From Pseudomonadota bacterium (lineage in GTDB: Bacteria > Pseudomonadota > Gammaproteobacteria > Burkholderiales > SHXO01): 28,189 bases of DNA. Within the stretch, counting starts at the first letter, position 1; each line of letters begins with the position of its first letter. The stretch is from contig JAEZCG010000166.1 of the NCBI GenBank assembly GCA_023430065.1, positions 1 to 28,189 of the forward strand, in the 5' to 3' direction. Positions 15,750 through 22,696 of the stretch are shown in pieces. The notes under the pieces were generated by a model that ran no database searches, was not told the origin of the DNA, and saw only the letters and a program-made list of their open reading frames with translations. Made by a program: the position numbers and the translations under genes.

Positions 15750-16304
15750 TCAGTGCAGGTGGCGGCGTCCGCGCGAGATGCGTGCCGGCTCGGTCGACAC
15801 CTCGACCTGGCCCATGTCGCCCTTGTGCTCGAAGCTCTTCAGGAACAGGTCATTGACGTGGTTGACCACCTCCGACACTTCCTGCGGATTGAAGTGCCGC
15901 GACAGGAGATTGGACAGGTCCTCGGCCATGCGCCGGCGCTGCGCTTCCTGAATGCTCTCGGGATTCGGGCCGACGAAGACGATACCGATCTCGTCGCGCC
16001 CATCCTCATGGTAATAGCTCAGCTGGATCTCGGTGGCCTGCTCGGTCGCGCGTGACAGTCCCTGCAGCGACTCCTCGATCACCTTGCGGAAATTGCGTCC
16101 GACATCGCCGGTCCAGCAGATCTCCAGCATGCGGCGGCGCGAGTCGTAGACCACGCCCGGTTCGTCGCGATGCACGCTCTTGAGCTCGTCGAGGCTCTCG
16201 ACGTCGAGGTAGTCGAGCCAGGGCTGCAGGGCGGTCTCGATCTGCGACAGCGAGACGCCGGGGCGAAGCGGAAGGATGCCGTGGACGTGGACTTCTGTGC
16301 GCAT
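15750..16304 (-). CDS. Conserved hypothetical protein, 184 residues
   Basis: ATG 16304 opens on MRTEVHVHGILPLRPGVSLSQIE; the longer frame upstream is Arg-rich and unlikely to be coding. The protein is soluble, with no signal peptide. Its N-terminal two thirds look like an alpha/beta domain (LQPWLDYLDVESLDELKSVH, GVVYDSRRRMLEICWTGDVGRNFRKVIEESLQGL, QLSYYHEDGRDEIGIVFVGPNPESI). A helical segment (AQRRRMAEDLSNLLSRHFNPQEVSEVVNHVNDLFLKSF) and a polar tail follow. I recall similar proteins in betaproteobacteria annotated only as a domain of unknown function. It is divergent from the DMT permease and convergent with the SulP gene. Confidence 0.85.
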   Translation of the reverse strand: MRTEVHVHGILPLRPGVSLSQIETALQPWLDYLDVESLDELKSVHRDEPGVVYDSRRRMLEICWTGDVGRNFRKVIEESLQGLSRATEQATEIQLSYYHEDGRDEIGIVFVGPNPESIQEAQRRRMAEDLSNLLSRHFNPQEVSEVVNHVNDLFLKSFEHKGDMGQVEVSTEPARISRGRRHLH

Positions 16305-16467
16305 GAGCGATTCTCTCGAGTGGATCGCGATCCTGCGATCGACATTCCGGGACCGCGAGTATACGCCCATCCGCTGGCCCTGGCGTCGCCGCCGGCTGAC
16401 GGGCGGGGGCCGTGCCGGCGCGTACAATGCGGAACATACCGTCTCGAAAACAACTCCCCCCTTCTCC

Positions 16468-17379
16468 GTGGATTTCGTCCTGTCCCGCGTGCGCGCTCTG
16501 GCGCCGTTTCCGCGAGCGGTCCTCTACATGATGTGCATGGTGCTGTGCTTTGCCGTGCTCGAGACCACCGCCAAGTACCTCGCCGGCCACTATCCCGTCC
16601 CGCAGGTCGTCTGGGCGCGCTATACCGTGCACATGGTCTTGATGCTGATGCTGCTCGGCCGGCGCATGGGCCTGGGTCTGATTCGCACCCCCAACCCCCT
16701 CAGCCAGCTATTGCGCGCATCGCTGCTGCTCGGGTCCACACTGTGCAACTTCGGCGCACTGAGCGTCCTGCCGCTGGCAGAAGTCAAGGCCATCAGCTTC
16801 GTCTCCCCGCTGCTGGTCGCATTGTTCGCCGTGTGGCTGCTGAAGGAAACGCTGTCGCGAGACCGGTGGATGGCCATCTTCGCCGGTTTCGCCGGCACGC
16901 TGTTCATCGTTCGACCGGGTACCGCAATGCTCTCGCCGGCTACGGCGCTCGCATTGGGCAGTGCCTTGTGCTACAGCCTGTACCAGATCATGACGCGCCG
17001 CCTGAGCGACGACGAGAATCCTCTGGTGACGCTGTTCTACACGTCCCTCGTGGGATTCGTCGCCATGTCCCTGTTCGCCCCGCTCGTCTCCCGCCCGGTG
17101 AGCATGCCGCACGTACCGCTGTTCCTGCTGCTCGGTTGCATGGGAGCGTTCGGGCACTACCTGCTGATCCGGGCGATGGAATTGCAGCCGGCTTCGACGC
17201 TCTCGCCGTTCGGCTACACGCAACTGGTGTGGGTCACGTTGCTGGGGCTTCTGGTGTTCGGCCACGTGCCCGATCTGCACGCGGTGACCGGCATGCTCAT
17301 CATCGTCGGCAGCGGCCTGTACGTTGCCTGGGGACACAAGTACGCCCGAAGGGAGGAGCCTGAGAGCGCGATCGAGTGA
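16468..17379 (+). CDS. DMT-superfamily permease (EamA type)
   Basis: A protein of about 303 residues from GTG 16468; GTG 16489 is also possible and the frame upstream to 16276 is Arg-rich and antisense to the neighbouring gene start. About ten hydrophobic segments are arranged as two EamA repeats. The first holds VVWARYTVHMVLMLMLLG and LPLAEVKAISFVSPLLVALFAVWLLKE. The second holds ALCYSLYQIMTRRLSDDE, GHYLLIRAMELQPASTLSPFGYTQLVWVTLLGLLVFG. The pattern of a first-repeat xxKAIxFxxP(L) and second-repeat xAxxLSPFxYxQLVWxxLLG is typical of EamA exporters of metabolites or of S-adenosylmethionine-like uptake in some branches. The substrate is unknown. A TACAAT at 16423-16428 could be its -10 box, without a matching -35. 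Confidence 0.9.
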   Translation: MDFVLSRVRALAPFPRAVLYMMCMVLCFAVLETTAKYLAGHYPVPQVVWARYTVHMVLMLMLLGRRMGLGLIRTPNPLSQLLRASLLLGSTLCNFGALSVLPLAEVKAISFVSPLLVALFAVWLLKETLSRDRWMAIFAGFAGTLFIVRPGTAMLSPATALALGSALCYSLYQIMTRRLSDDENPLVTLFYTSLVGFVAMSLFAPLVSRPVSMPHVPLFLLLGCMGAFGHYLLIRAMELQPASTLSPFGYTQLVWVTLLGLLVFGHVPDLHAVTGMLIIVGSGLYVAWGHKYARREEPESAIE

Positions 17380-17443
17380 CGGCAGCGGCGAGCGGCCGTC
17401 GCGCCTTGTCCGGCGCCCTGGTCCATCGTGATTCGCCGCGGCG

Positions 17444-17923
17444 CTACTTTGCCGGCGCGTCGCGCGCGATCTCCAGGTCGATCGCGACCGGAACGGTGCG
17501 CGGCGGCTCGCAGGCACCCGCGCGGCATGTCTGATAGCGCACGACGCCGCGCAAGACCCGCCGCTCCCACTTCGCGTCGGCCGGCACGCTGACCGGCAGG
17601 CGGATTGCCACCACGCCGGTGTGGGCCGCGACGGGCGCAGCGCCGTCGAGTAGATCGGCGGGCCGTGGCCGCGGGTAGTGCGGGGCGCCGAAGCGCACGC
17701 CCTCGACCGGGCGCATGCGCAACTGCAATGGCCGCAAGGTGGCATGGCGTACCCCTGCACCGACCACCGCGACGCCCTCGGCGATGCTGAAACGGATCAC
17801 CACCTGGGCGCTGGCGCCGGGGCGCAGGCGCAGATCGGCCTCCTCCCACAACTGGACCGGTTCCGCGGCACCCGCGGCCAGGGCGACGGCGAGCAAGGCT
17901 GCCGTCAGCACGGGACGAAGCAC
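17444..17923 (-). CDS. Small exported DsbD-alpha-like protein
   Basis: A protein of 159 residues from GTG 17923, which has AGGGA five bases upstream and begins directly with a signal peptide (MLRPVLTAALLAVALAAGAA). The mature part is a beta-rich single domain. It ends in VVRYQTCRAGACEPPRTVPVAI, with Cys133 and Cys138. This resembles the Tyr-Gln-x-Cys...Cys-x-Pro-Pro loop of the periplasmic alpha domain of DsbD, which passes electrons to periplasmic thiol proteins. The membrane and thioredoxin parts of DsbD are absent. A stand-alone thiol-exchange or carrier role is inferred. The gene follows the CNNM/CorC gene by eight bases, so the two are almost surely cotranscribed. Confidence 0.75.
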   Translation of the reverse strand: MLRPVLTAALLAVALAAGAAEPVQLWEEADLRLRPGASAQVVIRFSIAEGVAVVGAGVRHATLRPLQLRMRPVEGVRFGAPHYPRPRPADLLDGAAPVAAHTGVVAIRLPVSVPADAKWERRVLRGVVRYQTCRAGACEPPRTVPVAIDLEIARDAPAK

Positions 17924-17931
17924 GGGGATCC

Positions 17932-19254
17932 CTATTCTTCGCCCGGTGCGGCGAGGTCCTCCGCAGAGGCGTTGGGCAGCCGGGATACGAGCATCTTGTC
18001 GACCCGGTGGCGGTCCATGTCCATCACCTCGAAGCGCAGACCCTGCCACTCGAAGCGGTCGGCCACCACCGGCACGCGTCCGAGCCGCAGCATGACGAAG
18101 CCGCCGAGCGTGTGGAAGTTGCCCTTGTCCTCGTCCTCGAGTTCCTCGAGATCGAAGATCTCCTTGAACTTGTCGAGTGAGAGCATGCCGTCCAGCAGCC
18201 AGGAGCCGTCCTCGCGCTGCACGGCGTCCGGATCGGTCTCGGTCTGGTCGGTATTGATGTCGCCGACGATCGCCTCGAGCACGTCGTTCATCGTCACCAG
18301 GCCCTGGATCTCGCCGTACTCGTCCACCACCAGCGCGACGTGCACGCGGTTCTTCTTGAACGTCTCGAGGAGTTCCATCGAGGAGATCGAGTTGGGCACG
18401 TACAGCGGGCGCTCGAGCAGGTTGGTGAAGTCGATGGCCTCGCCACGCAAACTCTGACGCACCAGCACCTTCGACTGCAGGAAGCCGAGCACGCTGTCCA
18501 GGCCCCCCTTGCACACCGGCATGCGCGAGTAGGGGCTGCCGAGCAGCTTCTCGCGGTTCTCCTCGTAGGACTCCTCCAGATCCAGGAAGAAGATGTCCAC
18601 GCGCGGCGTCATGATTGCCCCGACGCGCTGCTCGTCCAGGCGCAGGATGTTGGATACGAGCGCCTGCTCGGACTCCTCGAACACGCCAGCCTCGGTGCCC
18701 TGTTCCATCAGCACCTTGATCTCTTCTTCGGTCACCGGCGGCTCGGCGCCCTCGCGGCCGCCGACCAGGCGCAGCACCGCTTCACTGGACAGGCTGAAGA
18801 AGCGCACGAGGGGATATGCCGCGCGGGACAGCCACTGCATCGGCCGGGCGATGGCGCTGGCGATCATCTCCGGGTTGCGCAATGCCAGTCGCTTGGGGAC
18901 GAGTTCCCCGATCACGACGGAGAGGTAGGTGATGGCCACGACCACGATGCCCGTCGCCAGATATTGATTGTACGGATCGAACACCCCGATGCGCGTGAAA
19001 TGTTCGGCCAGAGACTGCGCAACGGCTGCCTCGGCGAGCGCGCCGCTCAGGATGCCGATCGTGGTGATGCCCACCTGGATGGTGGACAGGAAGCGGCCCG
19101 GCTCGTTGGCCAGACTCAAGGCGGAGGCGGCCGCCTGGCTGCCGTCGTCCGCCCACTGCTGCAGGCGCGCCTTGCGCGCGGAGACGACGGCCATCTCCGA
19201 CATGGCGAACACGCCGTTGAGGAGGATCAGAATGGCCAGAAAGAGCAGTTCCAT
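17932..19254 (-). CDS. CNNM/CorC-type (hemolysin-like) membrane protein with CBS pair
   Basis: A protein of 440 residues. Residues 1-190 are the DUF21/CNNM membrane domain: MELLFLAILILLNGVFAMSEMAVVSARKARL, VGITTIGILSGALAEAAVA, YLSVVIGELVPKRLALRNPE. Two CBS motifs follow (VGAIMTPRVDIFFLDLEE... and NRVHVALVVDEYGEIQGLVTMNDVLEAIVGDI). A C-terminal CorC_HlyC domain ends the protein (LDGMLSLDKFKEIFDLEEL...GGFVMLRLGRVPVVADRFEWQGLRFEVMDMDRHRV). The family includes Mg2+/Co2+ efflux proteins; hemolysin is a historic label. A hairpin touches the start codon region. It lies 86 bases downstream of the Nramp-like gene on the same strand. Confidence 0.94.
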   Translation of the reverse strand: MELLFLAILILLNGVFAMSEMAVVSARKARLQQWADDGSQAAASALSLANEPGRFLSTIQVGITTIGILSGALAEAAVAQSLAEHFTRIGVFDPYNQYLATGIVVVAITYLSVVIGELVPKRLALRNPEMIASAIARPMQWLSRAAYPLVRFFSLSSEAVLRLVGGREGAEPPVTEEEIKVLMEQGTEAGVFEESEQALVSNILRLDEQRVGAIMTPRVDIFFLDLEESYEENREKLLGSPYSRMPVCKGGLDSVLGFLQSKVLVRQSLRGEAIDFTNLLERPLYVPNSISSMELLETFKKNRVHVALVVDEYGEIQGLVTMNDVLEAIVGDINTDQTETDPDAVQREDGSWLLDGMLSLDKFKEIFDLEELEDEDKGNFHTLGGFVMLRLGRVPVVADRFEWQGLRFEVMDMDRHRVDKMLVSRLPNASAEDLAAPGEE

Positions 19255-19258
19255 GTAG

Positions 19259-19280
19259 AGGTCCGAATGAAGCCGGACCT
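19259..19280 (-). promoter_or_regulatory. Hairpin immediately upstream of the CNNM/CorC start codon
   Basis: AGGTCCG (19259-19265) and CGGACCT (19274-19280) form a perfect seven-pair stem with an eight-base loop. In the mRNA the stem ends four bases before the AUG. No separate Shine-Dalgarno sequence is visible, and the only purine-rich GGA near the start lies within the stem, so it may limit translation. Confidence 0.4.
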
Positions 19281-19340
19281 TCTAGGATACCGGTTCCGCT
19301 CACCCCCCGCGCCCGCGGGCAGCCCGGTGGGGGACAGGCA

Positions 19341-20729
19341 TCAGAACACCTTGCGGAACTCGAAGTACAGCGAGGGTAGGATGAAGAATGTGATCACGAT
19401 GGCCGCGATCCATAGCAGCGCCATCATCCAGGCGGGTGCGGACATCTCCCGCGGCTGATGCCGCAGCGCCAGGTAGACGGTGCCGAAGGACACGATCGGC
19501 AGCAGCATGGCCTGGCCGATGCCGGTCCAGGTCACCATGCTCACCGGCGCCTGCCCCAGCAGATAGAAAAAGCTCACCGCCAGTACGTTGACGATCACGA
19601 TCCAAATGTCGCGCCAGCGCGAGCGCCGGACGTAGTCGTCCTTCTCAAAGGCACCTGCGATCTGCATCATGTCCGCGAGCATGCGCGAGTTGCCGGCGGT
19701 GACGGCGAAGATCGTCCCGTACAGGGTCACGATGGCACCGAGATAGAAGAGCCACAGGGACCAGCCGCCCAGGGTCACGGTATAGATGCGCGACAGCGTC
19801 CCGATCATGTCCTTGCCCGCCGGGACCAGTCCCATGCCGTTGAGCACGCCCGCTCCCAGCAGGTAGAAGGCGATGGTGGCGATGGTGTAGACGATCATCG
19901 AGACCACCACGTCGACGTGCATGACGCGGATCCAGCCGACCGCGCGCCGCCGCCACGCCTCGGAATCCTCGCGCGGCCCGGTGAAGCGCGCGTATCCCTT
20001 CTCGATGCACCAGTAGGGGTAGATGCACAGTTCGCCCGAGGCCACGCCGGTGATGCCGAACACGGCGATGGCGACCGCCAGTCCCGCCTCGGGGAAACCG
20101 AAGGTCAGGCCGCTGGCGATCTTTTCGAGGCTGAAGTACTGCGGCATGTTGAGCATCAGCAGGGCCGACAGCAGCGTGAGCATGGTGAAGATGCTCACCT
20201 TCATCACAGCCAGCTTCTCGATGCGTCCGTAGGCGCCGCCGAGTAGGAGAGCCAAGGTAATGGCGAAGAAGATGGCTACCCAGCCTGCCACCGGAATGGC
20301 CGGGATCAGGCTGAACATCACCTGGGAGATCCCGATGTACATGCCGGTGAGCGCGAACAGCACCATGAAGGTCGCCCCCGCCCAGGCCCAGATGAACCAG
20401 TGCAGGAGCAGGCGCGGGCCCGGCATGCGCGCGAAGGCCACCAGCGTGGTCTCGCCGGTGGTGATCACGTAGCGCCCGAGCATCGCCTGCACGATCGACT
20501 TGATCAGGCAGCTGAAGATGATCAGCCACAGCATGACGTAGCCGACCTTGGCGCCGAGCGTGGTGGTGGCGATCAGCTCGCCCGAGCCGACGATGGAGGC
20601 GGACAGGACCAGGCCCGGCCCGATGCGGCGCAGGATGTTGCCCACGCCCTCGGGGGGGTCCTGGATGTGCTCGTGGCTGAGCCGGTAGGGATCGAAGCGC
20701 GCGGGGAGCGGTTGTGCCTGATCGTTCAT
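19341..20729 (-). CDS. Nramp-like transporter lacking the canonical metal-site motifs (paralogue 1)
   Basis: A protein of 462 residues from ATG 20729. Around 11 hydrophobic segments and the opening IGPGLVLSASIVGSGELIATTTLGAKVGY align with TM1 of Nramp/MntH. The metal-coordinating DPGN is replaced by G48-S-G-E51. In TM6, where Nramp proteins have M-P-H, the sequence is FGITGVASGELCIYPYW (SGEL 231-234). Acid and hydrophilic residues therefore remain at both unwound helices but not the Mn/Fe ligands. The fold assignment (APC superfamily, SLC11 branch) is good; the substrate is open: Mg2+ or another cation, or an organic compound. It lies third in an apparent operon after paralogue 2 and the RidA gene. 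Close similarity to paralogue 2 points to an ancient duplication. Confidence 0.87.
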   Translation of the reverse strand: MNDQAQPLPARFDPYRLSHEHIQDPPEGVGNILRRIGPGLVLSASIVGSGELIATTTLGAKVGYVMLWLIIFSCLIKSIVQAMLGRYVITTGETTLVAFARMPGPRLLLHWFIWAWAGATFMVLFALTGMYIGISQVMFSLIPAIPVAGWVAIFFAITLALLLGGAYGRIEKLAVMKVSIFTMLTLLSALLMLNMPQYFSLEKIASGLTFGFPEAGLAVAIAVFGITGVASGELCIYPYWCIEKGYARFTGPREDSEAWRRRAVGWIRVMHVDVVVSMIVYTIATIAFYLLGAGVLNGMGLVPAGKDMIGTLSRIYTVTLGGWSLWLFYLGAIVTLYGTIFAVTAGNSRMLADMMQIAGAFEKDDYVRRSRWRDIWIVIVNVLAVSFFYLLGQAPVSMVTWTGIGQAMLLPIVSFGTVYLALRHQPREMSAPAWMMALLWIAAIVITFFILPSLYFEFRKVF

Positions 20730-20792
20730 GCTGCCTTGCTCCACGTAGGTGAGGTAAGGACCGACGATCGGGCGGCTGCCCCGCCCGGACAC

Positions 20793-21140
20793 TCAGCGTG
20801 CTGCGACGACGCGGATTTCCACCAGGTACTTCGGATGGGCGAGACGGGATTCCACGCAGGCACGCGCGGGGGCCTGGCCGGCGGGCACCCACTTGTCCCA
20901 CACCGCATTCATCTCGTCGTAGTAGCGCGCATCCGCCAGCCAGATGGTGGCCATCAGGATCTTGGTCTTGTCGCTGCCGCACTCGGCCAGCAGCTTGTCG
21001 ATCTGATCCAGGATCTGGCCTGTCTGCCCGCCGGCGTCTGGCACCGGATGATCGGCCACGATGCCCGCCAGGTAGACCGTGTCGTTGTGGACCACCGCCT
21101 GGGACAGGCGCGGACCCACGTGCTTGCGCTCGATGCTCAT
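20793..21140 (-). CDS. RidA/YjgF-family enamine/imine deaminase-like protein
   Basis: A protein of 115 residues, slightly shorter than the usual 125-130 at its N-terminus. It has the chorismate-mutase-like RidA fold signature: LSQAVVHNDTVYLAGIVAD, QTGQILDQIDKLLAECGSDKTKILMATIWLADARYYDEMNAVWDKWV and PARACVESRL...LVEIRVVA. Arg93 and Glu109 correspond to the Arg105 and Glu120 of E. coli RidA that bind the substrate carboxylate and a water molecule. RidA proteins hydrolyse reactive enamine or imine intermediates to ketones and ammonia; some paralogues have dedicated pathway substrates. It starts 19 bases after the Nramp-like paralogue 2 stop and is followed 63 bases later by paralogue 1. This position links it to whatever those carriers import. 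Confidence 0.92.
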   Translation of the reverse strand: MSIERKHVGPRLSQAVVHNDTVYLAGIVADHPVPDAGGQTGQILDQIDKLLAECGSDKTKILMATIWLADARYYDEMNAVWDKWVPAGQAPARACVESRLAHPKYLVEIRVVAAR

Positions 21141-21159
21141 GATGTCGTTCTCCGAACGA

Positions 21160-22563
21160 TCAGCCCCACAGGCCCCAGCGCCTCGCCTCGCTCACGAGCA
21201 CGAAGCCGGTAATGACGATCGCGCCCGCCCACAGCAGCAGGTGGCCGAGCGGTGTTGCACGCATCTCGCGGGGCATGTGGCGGTACACCAGGTAGAGCGT
21301 GCCGAGCGAGATGATCGGCAGCGTCCACGCCTGTGCCAGCCCACCCCACTTGACCATCGCCACCGGCTGCTCCCCGAAGATGAAGTAGAAGCAAACCGGG
21401 ATCACGGTCAGCACCACGATGAAGATGTCGCGCCAGCGGTTGCGCGCCTTCATGTCGTCGTGCTGGAACGCGCCCTGCAGGCGCATGAAGTCGGCGAACA
21501 TGCGGGAGTGTCCGGCGGTGGCGGCGAAGATGGTGCCGTACAGCACGATGATCGCGCCGATGTAGAACAGCCACTTGGCCCAGCCACCCAGCGTCTGGGT
21601 GTAGATGTTGGACAGGATCGGGATCATGTCGCTGGTCGCCGGAACCTGCCCCATGCTGTGCAGAATGCCGGCTCCCAGCAGATAGAACGCGATGGTCGCG
21701 ACCGTGTAGATGATCATCGAGCAGATCACGTCGACGTTCATGACGCGCACCCAGCCGCGTGCACGCCGCCGCCACGCCTCGCTGTCCTCGTGCGGACCGG
21801 TGTAGCGGGCATAGCCCTTTTCCACGCACCAGTAGGTGTACATGTACAGCTCGGTTGCCCCCACTCCGGTGATGCCGAACACGGCGAGCGCCGTTGCGAG
21901 GCCGGCATCCGGCAACTTGAAGCTGAACCCCTGCCACACGTCACCCCACGAGAAGTACTCCGGCATCCGCGTCAGAACCACGGCGGACAGCAGCGTAATG
22001 AGGGTGAACAGCCCCACCTTGATCATCGCCAGCCGCTCGATGCGATGGTAGGCACCGCCCAGCAGCAGCACGAGCGTCAGCACGAAGAAGGCGAGCACCC
22101 ACCATATCACCTCGATGCCGGTGATGAGCTTCATCGCCTGCGACACGCCGACGAACATGGCGCAGATCTGGAACAGGGTGACGAGCACCATGGCTGCCCA
22201 GGCCCACACCACCCAGTTGACGCGGCCGATCCTGCCCGGAATGCGGTTGAACGCCTCCAGGCCGGTCTCCCCCTTGGCGATCGTGTAGCGGCCGAGGAAG
22301 GACTGCACCAGCGCCTTGATCAGGCACGAGAAGACGATCAACCACATCACCGTATAGCCGACCTCGGCGCCGAGCGTGGTGGTGGCGATGAGTTCGCCCG
22401 AGCCGACGATGGAGGCGGACAGCACGATGCCCGGGCCGATCTTCTTGAGGATGTCTCGCATCGCGACCGGCGGCTCGAGGACGTGCTTGGGGTCGAGTTG
22501 GTATGGGTCGAGGTGCCCGGCCTGCACCTCGACTTCCTCGGCGGTGCGTGCGCTGTCGCTCAT
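21160..22563 (-). CDS. Nramp-like transporter lacking the canonical metal-site motifs (paralogue 2)
   Basis: A protein of 467 residues. ATG 22563 has a strong GGGAGG ribosome binding site. The protein is clearly homologous along its length to paralogue 1, for example in SASIVGSGELIATTTLGAEVGY, LLLGGAYHRIERLAMIKVGLFTLITLLSAV and CVEKGYARYTGPHEDSEAWRRRARGW. TM1 reads G54-S-G-E57 in place of DPGN, and TM6 reads GVGATELYMYTYW with Glu238, so the second site motif differs in detail from paralogue 1 (ATEL against SGEL). The N-terminal 40 residues are hydrophilic and acidic. It is first in the apparent operon with RidA and paralogue 1. The two carriers may be alternative permeases with different affinity, or two halves of a heterodimer. 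Confidence 0.87.
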   Translation of the reverse strand: MSDSARTAEEVEVQAGHLDPYQLDPKHVLEPPVAMRDILKKIGPGIVLSASIVGSGELIATTTLGAEVGYTVMWLIVFSCLIKALVQSFLGRYTIAKGETGLEAFNRIPGRIGRVNWVVWAWAAMVLVTLFQICAMFVGVSQAMKLITGIEVIWWVLAFFVLTLVLLLGGAYHRIERLAMIKVGLFTLITLLSAVVLTRMPEYFSWGDVWQGFSFKLPDAGLATALAVFGITGVGATELYMYTYWCVEKGYARYTGPHEDSEAWRRRARGWVRVMNVDVICSMIIYTVATIAFYLLGAGILHSMGQVPATSDMIPILSNIYTQTLGGWAKWLFYIGAIIVLYGTIFAATAGHSRMFADFMRLQGAFQHDDMKARNRWRDIFIVVLTVIPVCFYFIFGEQPVAMVKWGGLAQAWTLPIISLGTLYLVYRHMPREMRATPLGHLLLWAGAIVITGFVLVSEARRWGLWG

Positions 22564-22654
22564 GAGGATCCTCCCGTCGTTTTTGTCTTGGTCCCGCTCC
22601 AGCCCAGGCGAGCGGAAGCGCGCTACGTTAGCATTATTGAGGCTGCAATTGTAG

Positions 22655-22680
22655 GGTAAGGGGTCAGGTCTTGCCTTTTG
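22655..22680 (+). repeat. Degenerate REP-like/RAYT-associated repeat remnant
   Basis: The string GGGGTCAGGTCTTGCC (22660-22675), followed by TTTTGCC, resembles the half-palindrome I remember flanking REP-associated tyrosine transposases in proteobacteria. The second inverted half and any transposase are absent. This identification rests on memory and is not proven by the window. Confidence 0.3.
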
Positions 22681-22696
22681 CCACCGGGAGGTCGAT

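Noticed and set aside
19300..19340. Terminator between the Nramp-like and CNNM/CorC genes
   Set aside because: GCCCGCGGGC and C/G tracts can pair, but the stem is irregular and no U-run follows, so readthrough cannot be excluded.
21079..22659. 526-codon plus-strand frame opposite the second Nramp-like gene
   Set aside because: It is a His/Asp/Arg-rich mirror of a hydrophobic membrane protein gene, typical of a compositional shadow.
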